From contig NZ_JAGDYL010000005.1 in the NCBI RefSeq assembly GCF_017565705.1, forward strand, positions 62,001 through 126,000: a DNA stretch of 64,000 nucleotides, given 5' to 3'. This DNA comes from Leucobacter ruminantium. GTDB lineage: Bacteria; Actinomycetota; Actinomycetes; Actinomycetales; Microbacteriaceae. The notes under the pieces were generated by a model that had not been told where the DNA came from, did not search any database, and was given only the letters and a program-made list of their open reading frames with translations. Position 1 is the first letter of the stretch. Each line of letters begins with the position of its first letter. Shown here piece by piece: positions 25,454-32,804 of the stretch. A program made the translations under genes and the position numbers.

Positions 25454-27052
25454 ATGGCGGATCGCGGCGACCTTCCGGACCACGAGGCGGTGCCGAGCGC
25501 GCCGACGGGGCGCGAGGAGGAGTTGCGCGCTCCGCGGTCCGCCGACGGGATCACGCCGCTCGTGCTCGTGCTCGGCGCCACGGGCTACATCGGGGGCCGA
25601 CTCGTCCCCCGCCTGCTCGCCGGCGGTTACCGGGTGCGCGCCCTCTCGCGGTCGCGGGATCGCATCGCCGCGATGCCGTGGTCGGATCGCGTGGAGATCG
25701 TGACCGGCGACGCCGCCGACGCCGATGCGGTCGGACGAGCCATGAGCGACGTCGACATCGTCTACTACCTTCTGCATTCGATGGCGGGCGGATCGAGATT
25801 CGAGCGGCTCGACCGGGACATAGCCCGCAACGTGGCCGCGCGGGCGGCCGAGAGCGGCGTGCGCCGCATCGTCTATCTCGGCGGGCTGCACCCCGACGGC
25901 GTCGAGCTTTCACCCCACCTGGCCTCACGAAAGGAGGTCGGCGATATCCTCCTCACGTCCGACGTGCCCGCACTGGTGCTGCAGGCAGGCGTGGTGATCG
26001 GCTCCGGCTCGGCCTCGTTCGAGATGGTGCGCCATCTGACGGATGTGCTGCCCTACATGCCGGCGCCGAAGTGGGTGCGCAATTTCATCCAGCCGATCGC
26101 GGTGCGCGACGTGCTCCACTACCTTCTCGCCGCAGCGCGGGTGGACCCCGCCCTGAACACGGCGCTCGACATCGGCGGGCCGGATGTGCTGCGGTACGGG
26201 CAGATGATGAACGGCTACGCGCTCGAGGCCGGCCTCGGCCAGCGCCGCATCGCGTCGCTGCCGGTGCTCACCCCGAAGCTCGCCTCCCACTGGGTCGGTC
26301 TCGTGACGCCCGTGCCGAGACAGATCGCGCGGCCGCTGGTCGAGTCCCTGCAGCACCCCTGTGTGATGAGGGATCACGCGGTGGATCGGATCATCCCGCC
26401 GCCTCCGGGCGGGCTTACGGGGTATCGCGAGGCCGTGCGACTCGCGCTCGGACGGATCGAGCTCGACGAGGTCGAGACGAGCTGGGTAGACGCGAGCGTG
26501 CCCACAGCACCGAGCGAGCCGCTCCCCAGCGACCCGGATTGGGCCGGTCGCACCGTATTCACCGATATCCGCAGGCGTCGTACCCCAGCCCAACCCGATG
26601 CGGTGTGGGCGGTGGTCTCGAAGATCGGTGGCGCGAACGGGTGGTACTCGGCCTCGGTGCTCTGGGCGCTGCGCGGATGGATGGACCGGCTCGCAGGAGG
26701 TGTCGGGCTGCAGCGCGGCCGACGCAGCGCCTCGCGGGTGGCCGTCGGCGATGCCATAGACGTGTGGCGCGTGGAGCACGTCGAGCCGGGGCGGTTGCTG
26801 CGCCTGCGTGCGGAGATGCGGGTGCCGGGCCAGGCCTGGCTGGAGCTCGGGGTCGAGGCGTCGGGCGAGGGCGCCGAGTACCGGCAGCGCGCAGTGTTCT
26901 TCCCGCGCGGGCTCACCGGCAGGTGCTACTGGCTCTCGATGCTGCCGTTCCACGGCCTGATCTTCAGCGGCATGGTGAACCGCATCGTGGCGCTCGCCGA
27001 GGGCGACGAGGCTGGCACCCGCCCTGCTCGCGATCGGCGGCGAACACGGTGA
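25454..27052 (+). CDS. NAD-binding (SDR/epimerase-like) protein with C-terminal DUF2867 domain
   Basis: 532 aa; GGAGG directly precedes the ATG. The N-terminal Rossmann fold has GATGYIGGRL (residues 41-50), then TGDAADADAVGRAM, VDIVYYLLHSM and YLGGLHPDGV, an atypical SDR. Residues about 370-525 match the DUF2867 (START-like) region: FTDIRRRRTPAQPDAVWAVV, GRCYWLSMLPFHGLIF. Such fusion proteins are widespread in actinobacteria but lack a proven reaction. It starts 124 bp after crtI and 29 bp before the P450 gene; a possible own -10 (TAGAGT) is at 25426. A role in modifying the carotenoid end-group or a linked sugar is only inferred from position. Confidence 0.78.
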   Translation: MADRGDLPDHEAVPSAPTGREEELRAPRSADGITPLVLVLGATGYIGGRLVPRLLAGGYRVRALSRSRDRIAAMPWSDRVEIVTGDAADADAVGRAMSDVDIVYYLLHSMAGGSRFERLDRDIARNVAARAAESGVRRIVYLGGLHPDGVELSPHLASRKEVGDILLTSDVPALVLQAGVVIGSGSASFEMVRHLTDVLPYMPAPKWVRNFIQPIAVRDVLHYLLAAARVDPALNTALDIGGPDVLRYGQMMNGYALEAGLGQRRIASLPVLTPKLASHWVGLVTPVPRQIARPLVESLQHPCVMRDHAVDRIIPPPPGGLTGYREAVRLALGRIELDEVETSWVDASVPTAPSEPLPSDPDWAGRTVFTDIRRRRTPAQPDAVWAVVSKIGGANGWYSASVLWALRGWMDRLAGGVGLQRGRRSASRVAVGDAIDVWRVEHVEPGRLLRLRAEMRVPGQAWLELGVEASGEGAEYRQRAVFFPRGLTGRCYWLSMLPFHGLIFSGMVNRIVALAEGDEAGTRPARDRRRTR

Positions 27053-27080
27053 GGATCCGGCGAACGGGTACGCTCGGTCC

Positions 27081-28331
27081 ATGAGCACGGCAGGGAATCG
27101 GCCGCCCGGACCCGAGGGCCGTCGGGATCGGTGGATCGAGGCTCCGCCCGCCGACCCCGGGGCGGGCGACGCGGGGGGAGTCGCGCGCGTGCGCACGGTC
27201 GCCGCTGCCCGCGAACTGCTCCGGGCGAAGGGTCGCACGACTCAGGCGGGCTTCACCGCCGAGCGGATCCCCCGCCGTCTCTTCCGGCGTCGGCCGATCC
27301 TCATCGACGACGGACCCGAGCACGATGCGCACCGCAAGCAGCTCACGAGGTTCTTCGCCCCCGCGAAGCTCGGCGAGCAGCACGGAGCGTTCATCGAGCA
27401 GGCCGCGCGCGAGGCCGTGCAAGCGGCGCGGTCGCGCGGAGGATGCCTGGTCGATGAGCTCGCGCTGCACTACTCGGTGCGCGTCGCATCGCGCATCGTC
27501 GGTCTCACTCACGCACCCGTCGAGCGCCTCGCCACTCGACTGACCCGCTTCTTCAGGCAGCCGCCGGTCGACCACACGAAGCCCGATCACGGGCGCACCC
27601 GCGCTGAGTGGGCTCGTGCGGCGCGCGACGCCCTCGGCCCGCTGCTGGCGCTCTACGTCCGCGACGTGCGGCCCGCCATCCGCGCGCGGCGGCGCCGTCC
27701 CGAAGCCGACATCATCAGCCACCTCCTCGAGCGCGGTTACCGCTCCGGCGAGATCCTGGTGGAGTGCCTCACCTATGGGACGGCGGGGATGGTCACCACA
27801 CGGGAATTCATCTCGGCGGCATGCTGGCATCTCATGGAGCGCGCGCCGCTGCGCGAGCGCTACCTCGCTGCCGAGGCGGTCGAGCGGCACGCCGTCCTCG
27901 AGGAGATCATCCGGCTCGAACCTCCCGTCGGCCACCTCTATCGCCGCGTGCGCGCCGCGGAGGACTTCTCGTGGACCCAGGGATCCCGGGACGGAGCGCC
28001 GGACGGCTGCCCGTTCCAGCCCGGCACGCTGGTCGACATCGACGTGCGGGCCGCGAACCTCGACCGCGAGGTGTTCGGCGCGCATCCCGAGCGCATGCGC
28101 CCGGAGCGGGAGCTTCCGGCGGCCGACCGCGTCGGGCTGAGCTTCGGAGACGGCGCCCACCGCTGCCCCGGCTCCTCACTGGCGATGCTCGAGACCGATG
28201 CGCTGCTGCTCGCCCTGCTGCGGGCCCAGCCCGTCATGCGGACCCCGCCGGCGGTCGAATGGGACACCCTCATCGAGGGCTACCGTCTCAGAGGGTTCAG
28301 GATCGAGTTCCGCGACGCAGCTTCCTCTTGA
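27081..28331 (+). CDS. cytochrome P450 in the carotenoid cluster
   Basis: 416 aa, class I bacterial length. The I-helix oxygen motif is AGMVTT, the K-helix ExxR is EEIIR, and the heme loop is SFGDGAHRCPGS with Cys362 as thiolate ligand. The N-terminus is soluble (no membrane anchor). No ferredoxin or reductase gene is adjacent, so it must use partners from elsewhere. P450 genes beside crtU are known from Brevibacterium linens, which makes hydroxylated isorenieratene, so ring hydroxylation of an aromatic carotenoid is the favoured role. The gene's 3' end overlaps the 3' end of crtU on the other strand by 35 bp. Confidence 0.85.
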   Translation: MSTAGNRPPGPEGRRDRWIEAPPADPGAGDAGGVARVRTVAAARELLRAKGRTTQAGFTAERIPRRLFRRRPILIDDGPEHDAHRKQLTRFFAPAKLGEQHGAFIEQAAREAVQAARSRGGCLVDELALHYSVRVASRIVGLTHAPVERLATRLTRFFRQPPVDHTKPDHGRTRAEWARAARDALGPLLALYVRDVRPAIRARRRRPEADIISHLLERGYRSGEILVECLTYGTAGMVTTREFISAACWHLMERAPLRERYLAAEAVERHAVLEEIIRLEPPVGHLYRRVRAAEDFSWTQGSRDGAPDGCPFQPGTLVDIDVRAANLDREVFGAHPERMRPERELPAADRVGLSFGDGAHRCPGSSLAMLETDALLLALLRAQPVMRTPPAVEWDTLIEGYRLRGFRIEFRDAASS

Positions 28332-29949
28332 TGCGCCGCGCGGCGCCCGGCCAGTCGTGCCTGGCTCGCGTCGGCACCGACCACAGGTCGTGCCCGGCGA
28401 CACCCCACTCCCGCAGCAGCTCGTTCGCGGCCGTCCAACCCGTCGTCGCCGCGCGCTCCATGAGCGCGATCGGCAGTGCGCTGCGCACCCAGTCCCCGGC
28501 GAGCTTCACCGTCGATTCCGGGGTCGTCACCTCCGGGCGCTCGTCCCACGGCTCGGTGCCGACGAGTGCGCAGTCGCGCTCGACGAGCAGCTCCTCATGC
28601 ACGATCGAGAGCCGACGCGTCTCCGGGTAGACGCGGCCCAACTCCTCCCTGAGAGCGCTGCGGAGCGCTTCACGGTCGACGCCGTCGGCTCCGACCGCGC
28701 CGTTCGTCCCGTCGAGCGCGTAGGCGTGGAGCTCGAGCACGCTGCCGTCGTGCGCCTCGGCCCAGCGGCGGGCGCCCTCCTCGTAGCGCTCGAGCACCGT
28801 GACGTTGTCGAGCGGCCCGAAGCCCGCGGTGCCGAGGAACGCGGGGCGCGCGGCCTCGACGGGGGCGTCCGTCCAGATGCGCCAGACGGCGAACGGCGGC
28901 GCGAGGCGCACGTCCGACATCCGCCTGCGCCAGACCGAGTCGCCGAGATCGGGCGACGCGGCGACGATCCGCGGCGTCGCCGCGGGTCCCGCCGCGAGCA
29001 CCACGCCGTCCGCGGCCAACCGCGAGCCGTCGTCGAGCACGACGCGCCACTCGCGCCGCGCCGGATCGGCGAAGGGGGATCCCTCGCCGTCCGTACCCGC
29101 TGCCGCACGGTTCGCTGCGGCGTCGACATCGCCCGATTCGCACTCCACGCGCTGCACCTCGGCAGTGATGCGCTCCACGCCGAGCCGCTCGAGCGCGGCG
29201 CCCAGCGGCCCCCAGAGCGTGCGGTCGAAGTCGTCGCGCGGCACGTCGAAGAGAAGGCCCTCGGCCGAGCCGAGGAAGTAGCTGTGGAACATCGCGATGA
29301 GCTCGCCGGCCGAGAACTCGCGCGGATCCGCGAAGAAGCTGCGGGCGAACACCTCGAGCGCGAGGTGTCTCGCACGATCGGGGAAGCGGAGGCGGTCGAG
29401 GAACTCCGCGGCGCTCACGCCGTCATGATCGCGGAAGGTTCGGGGGAAATCGACATCCAGGAGCGAGAGCGCGGCGTCCAGATCGACGCGCGAGAGCCCG
29501 GCGAGGGAGAACGTGCGGCTGCGCGCGACGAACGAGATGAAGTTCCACGGCGGAGTGCGGGGGATCGCGGCGAAGGAGTCCCGGTCGCCGTTCGAGCTCA
29601 GCACCGGATAGTCGTCGACGGGGACGAGCAGCTCGTGCGGATCGCCGGCCCGCGACAGCAGCGCGCGCAGGTTGTAGTACTGGCGGAAGAACGCGTGGAA
29701 GCCCCGGCTCATCGTCACGGCGCCCGACTCCGACTCGACCTTCCACGAGCGCACACGGCCTCCGAGCTCCGCCGCCGGCTCGATCAAACGCACGCGGACG
29801 CCGCGCTCGGCGAGTCCGAAAGCAGCGGCGAGACCTGCGATTCCGCCGCCGACGACCGTCGCGGTGCGGGGGACCGGGGGGAACGGGGCGCCGGGCGCGG
29901 CGGGCAAGCGCCTCGCCAGCGGGTCACGCCCCGGCTGCTCGACCGTCAT
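28297..29949 (-). CDS. crtU: FAD-dependent carotenoid desaturase/methyltransferase-type enzyme, isorenieratene synthase-like
   Basis: 550 aa. The N-terminal FAD motif is VVGGGIAGLAAAFGLAERG (about residues 32-50), followed by EPAAELGGRVRSW. The segment SRGFHAFFRQYYNLRALL is characteristic of CrtU-type enzymes, which convert beta-ionone rings to aromatic rings with methyl migration. The C-terminus has the FAD-closing VKLAGDWVRSALPIALMERA. Its gene follows crtYc-crtYd with a 26-bp overlap, exactly the cyclase-then-CrtU order of aromatic carotenoid clusters. An alternative is another carotenoid desaturase of the CrtI superfamily. A linker (TDGEGSPFADP) carries a genome-repeat copy. Confidence 0.75.
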   Translation of the reverse strand: MTVEQPGRDPLARRLPAAPGAPFPPVPRTATVVGGGIAGLAAAFGLAERGVRVRLIEPAAELGGRVRSWKVESESGAVTMSRGFHAFFRQYYNLRALLSRAGDPHELLVPVDDYPVLSSNGDRDSFAAIPRTPPWNFISFVARSRTFSLAGLSRVDLDAALSLLDVDFPRTFRDHDGVSAAEFLDRLRFPDRARHLALEVFARSFFADPREFSAGELIAMFHSYFLGSAEGLLFDVPRDDFDRTLWGPLGAALERLGVERITAEVQRVECESGDVDAAANRAAAGTDGEGSPFADPARREWRVVLDDGSRLAADGVVLAAGPAATPRIVAASPDLGDSVWRRRMSDVRLAPPFAVWRIWTDAPVEAARPAFLGTAGFGPLDNVTVLERYEEGARRWAEAHDGSVLELHAYALDGTNGAVGADGVDREALRSALREELGRVYPETRRLSIVHEELLVERDCALVGTEPWDERPEVTTPESTVKLAGDWVRSALPIALMERAATTGWTAANELLREWGVAGHDLWSVPTRARHDWPGAARRIKRKLRRGTRS

Positions 29950-30259
29950 CGGCCTCGTCCTTCCGCCCCGTGCGCTTCCAGACGATGATCACGAGCGTCA
30001 CCATCGCGAAGCCGAACCCGAAGTCCTCCACCGGGATATCGAAGGGCCAGCGAACGCCGAGCATACGATCCGGATCGTAGATCACGATCGGATCGGACAG
30101 CTTGGTCAACCAGCCGTCGACGAGCACCTGGAACCCGAGCACGATCGCCATCGAGATCCAGTACTGCCAGCTGCGGAAGACTCCGGTGCGCAGCCACAGC
30201 AGCTCCAGGAGCACGACGACGATCATCGTGACACCCGTCGCCAGAGTGTACTCAGGCAT
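29924..30259 (-). CDS. crtYd: lycopene beta-cyclase subunit, CrtYd type
   Basis: 111 aa from the ATG at 30259, which has GAGGA 5 bases upstream; an ATG four codons earlier is possible. Three transmembrane helices plus the conserved IPVEDFGFGFAMV segment identify the second half of heterodimeric lycopene cyclases. The partner is the preceding small protein, and the two genes overlap by 8 bases. Together they cyclise lycopene to beta-carotene in the membrane. CrtYe/Yf-type C50 cyclases are similar, but no lycopene elongase is present, so the C40 beta-cyclase assignment is preferred. Confidence 0.82.
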   Translation of the reverse strand: MPEYTLATGVTMIVVVLLELLWLRTGVFRSWQYWISMAIVLGFQVLVDGWLTKLSDPIVIYDPDRMLGVRWPFDIPVEDFGFGFAMVTLVIIVWKRTGRKDEADDGRAAGA

Positions 30260-30605
30260 CGTCGTCCTCATTTCGCAGTGCCGCCCTCGCGCCTCGGAGC
30301 ACCGTTCCGACCGCCTCGAAGGTCAGCACGGCGCAGACGGGGATGACGATGAAGAAGACGAGTTCCTCGAGCGGCAGGCCGAGGGGGAGGAGGACGCCCG
30401 TCGTATAGCGCTCGCTGTAACTCCAGAAGTCGAACCGGATTGCGATGATGTCCCAGATCGAGAAGACGACGGCCGTCGCGGCCACGGCCTGCACGAGGCG
30501 GATCGGCCGGCGGTAGACCCTGGCCCGCAGCAGCCACTCCAGAGGGAGCGTGATGGCGAGGCACGCGGCCATCAGCAAGAGGTACTGGAAGCTGTCGAAG
30601 CCCAT
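30252..30605 (-). CDS. crtYc: lycopene beta-cyclase subunit, CrtYc type
   Basis: 117 aa. Three hydrophobic helices with the family signature LGLPLEELVFFIVIPVCAVL near residues 77-96 (PLEE motif). It is the first half of the heterodimeric lycopene cyclase. This is the first gene of the minus-strand operon crtYc-crtYd-crtU; the 150 bp upstream must contain its promoter, which I could not place. The strong ribosome binding site seen for crtYd is lacking here. Confidence 0.85.
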   Translation of the reverse strand: MGFDSFQYLLLMAACLAITLPLEWLLRARVYRRPIRLVQAVAATAVVFSIWDIIAIRFDFWSYSERYTTGVLLPLGLPLEELVFFIVIPVCAVLTFEAVGTVLRGARAALRNEDDDA

Positions 30606-30758
30606 CGTCTCACTCGTTCCTCGCCGGGCCGCGGCGGTCGGCGCCCTGCGCCTTCGCGCGCGGTGCGCGGAGGGCGGCGGAGAGCATGAGACGATGAGCC
30701 ATGAGCCCAGTCTTCCAGAATCGGGGCGCCGCGGGAATGCCGGTTCCCCGTCCCCGCC

Positions 30759-32144
30759 TCACCCCGCGCCGCCCGCCGCTTTCGCCTCGAGCAGTGCACG
30801 CTCCCGCTCGTTGCGGGTGAGCGCCGCCGCCTCCGCGAAGGCCAGGCGCGCCTCGGCCTCGCGGCCGGCGCGGCGCAGCAGCTCCGCCCTCGTCGCCTGC
30901 AGCAGGTGGTACCCGCGCAGCTCGCCCGAGGCTTCGATCCGGTCGAGGATGGGCAGAGCGGCCTCGGGTCCGTGCGCCATCGCGATCGCGCCGGCTCGGT
31001 TCAGCTCGACGACAGGTGAGGGGGCGATGCGGCCCATGGCCTCGTAGAGCACCACGATGCGCTCCCAGTCGGTGTCCTCGATCGAGGCGGCGAGCGCGTG
31101 GCACTCGGCGATGGAGGCCTGCAGGGCGTACGGGCCGCGCCCGCGGCCCAGGGCGTCGACCCGCGCGAGTGCCGCGCGTCCTCGCGCGATCGCGGCCCGA
31201 TCCCAGCGGCTCCGATCCTGCCGATCGAGCTGCACCGGTTCGCCGTCGGCGGTCACCCGCGCCGTGAAGCGCGCCGCCGTGAGCTCCATCAGCGCGAGCA
31301 GGCCGAGCGCCTCCGGTTCGCGCGGCGCGAGGCCGACGAGCACCCGCGCGAGCCTCGTCGCCTCACGGGCCAGCTCGGGTCGCATCCACTCGTCGCCCGC
31401 GCTCGCGGTGTGCCCCTCGTTGAAGATCAGGTAGAGCACGCCGAGCACCGCCGAGAGACGTTCGGGAAATTCCTCCCGTCCCGGCGTCTCGAACGGCACC
31501 CGCGCCGCCGACAGCGTCTTCTTCGCACGCACGATTCGCTGCTGCACAGTCGATGTCGGCACGAGGAACGCCCGCGCGATCTCCTCGCTCGTGAGGCCGC
31601 CGACCACGCGCAGCGTGAGCGCCACCCGCGCCTGCTGCGCGAGCACCGGGTGGCAGGCGATGAAGACGAGGCCGAGCACCTCGTCGTCGATGCGGTCGGG
31701 GTCCCACGGGGCTGCGGCGCTCGATCCCTCCGCGATGCCGAGCTCCTGCTCGCGCTCCAGATCCCTCGCGATGAGGGCCAGCCGCGCGTCGTAGCGCTCG
31801 CTGCGCCGCCAGTGGTCGATCGCCCGGCGTTTCGCAACCGTTGTGAGCCAGGCGGCCGGGTTGCGGGGCACCCCCGTTTCCGGCCACTGCGCGAGGGCGT
31901 CTGCCAACGCATCCTGCGCGAGATCCTCGGCGAGTCCGAAGTCGCCGACCGCGCGGGTCAGAGTCGCGACGATCCGCGCCGACTCGATGCGCCAGACCGC
32001 GGCGACCTCGCGACGCACGGATGAGGGATCGGGGCGCACGGCCGCGGGGTCGGGCCGCGCGGCCGCGGGGTCGGGAGCCCCGTCCCGGCCCCGCGCCTCC
32101 GCGTCACGATCCCGACTCTCCCGGTCGGCGCTCGTGGAGGTCAT
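30759..32144 (-). CDS. RNA polymerase ECF sigma factor, ECF42 type, with C-terminal TPR-like extension
   Basis: 461 aa from the ATG at 32144. After a Pro/Asp-rich 40-residue leader come sigma-2 (LTRAVGDFGLAEDLAQDAL, NPAAWLTTVAKRRAIDHWR) and sigma-4 (HPVLAQQARVALTLRVVGG, SEEIARAFLVPTSTVQQRI). A long helical C-terminal domain of about 200 residues (FNEGHTASAGDEWMRPELA, AMGRIAPSPVVELNRAGAI) is the ECF42 hallmark. ECF42 factors are known to be encoded with DGPF/YCII proteins instead of anti-sigma factors, and such a gene lies 10 bp upstream here. Targets are unknown. The leader repeats PDPAAARPDP-type units, partly encoded by the genome repeat. Confidence 0.87.
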   Translation of the reverse strand: MTSTSADRESRDRDAEARGRDGAPDPAAARPDPAAVRPDPSSVRREVAAVWRIESARIVATLTRAVGDFGLAEDLAQDALADALAQWPETGVPRNPAAWLTTVAKRRAIDHWRRSERYDARLALIARDLEREQELGIAEGSSAAAPWDPDRIDDEVLGLVFIACHPVLAQQARVALTLRVVGGLTSEEIARAFLVPTSTVQQRIVRAKKTLSAARVPFETPGREEFPERLSAVLGVLYLIFNEGHTASAGDEWMRPELAREATRLARVLVGLAPREPEALGLLALMELTAARFTARVTADGEPVQLDRQDRSRWDRAAIARGRAALARVDALGRGRGPYALQASIAECHALAASIEDTDWERIVVLYEAMGRIAPSPVVELNRAGAIAMAHGPEAALPILDRIEASGELRGYHLLQATRAELLRRAGREAEARLAFAEAAALTRNERERALLEAKAAGGAG

Positions 32145-32154
32145 AGCGCGGTGC

Positions 32155-32589
32155 CTAGGATCCGGCTTCCGCCGCCTTCGCCTCGGCCTCCGCGATCCAC
32201 TCCTTCTCCTTCTGCACCCACTCGTTGTCCTCGGGGAACTCGTCGACTCCGTGGATGCGGCGCACCTCGAGCTTGTTGCCCGGGCCGAGCGGGCAGCGCT
32301 TGGCCCACTCGGCGGCCTCCTCCTTCGACGACACCTCAATGATCCAGAAGCCGTTGAAGAGCTCCTTCGTCTCGCCGTAGGGGCCGTCGGTGACGAGCGG
32401 CGGATCCGCCGAGAAGTCGACGACGAAGCCCTCCTCGGGAGGGGTCAGGCCGTCGCCGCCGGCCATCACGCCGGCCTTGACCATCGACTCGTTGTAGCGG
32501 CCCATGGCCTCGATGATCTCCTCGAAGGGGATCTCCTGCGAGGCCTCGAGCGCCTCGTCGGTGGCCCGCATGATGAGCATGTACTTCAT
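32155..32589 (-). CDS. YCII-related (DGPF) protein, partner of the ECF42 sigma factor
   Basis: 144 aa. It begins MKYMLIMRATDE, and the characteristic VTDGPYGETKELFNGFWII block lies at about residues 65-85, a variant of the DGPF-AETKE motif. It is a small ferredoxin-like-fold protein. GGAGAA precedes the ATG. It is the first gene of a two-gene operon with the sigma factor 10 bp downstream; the combination suggests a signalling role, but its mechanism is not established. The C-terminal 25 residues are a charged helix (EWVQKEKEWIAEAEAK) not seen in most YCII proteins. Confidence 0.87.
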   Translation of the reverse strand: MKYMLIMRATDEALEASQEIPFEEIIEAMGRYNESMVKAGVMAGGDGLTPPEEGFVVDFSADPPLVTDGPYGETKELFNGFWIIEVSSKEEAAEWAKRCPLGPGNKLEVRRIHGVDEFPEDNEWVQKEKEWIAEAEAKAAEAGS

Positions 32590-32708
32590 GATGTTCTCCG
32601 TTTCGGTTGGTGTGCGACCCGGGTCGTCCGTTTCGACCCTGTCACTGAAGACGTCGCATGGGAACCGCGAAGATCGACACGTCCCGAAAAATTTCTCTTC
32701 TACGCGAA

Positions 32709-32766
32709 CGCGGAGTCCCGTATCGCAGCTTTCCGGTGAGGGGAAGCTGCGATACGGGACTCCGCG
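32709..32766 (-). terminator. 23-bp perfect stem hairpin downstream of the dicarboxylate symporter gene
   Basis: CGCGGAGTCCCGTATCGCAG (first 20 of 23) at 32709-32731 is fully complementary to 32744-32766 with a 12-nt loop. It lies 38 bases past the stop of the minus-strand symporter gene and upstream of the YCII gene, so it should insulate the two units. No U-tract is obvious. Confidence 0.7.
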
Positions 32767-32804
32767 TCGCGCGAGCGGCGGGGTGGAACCCGGGCCCGGA
32801 CGGA

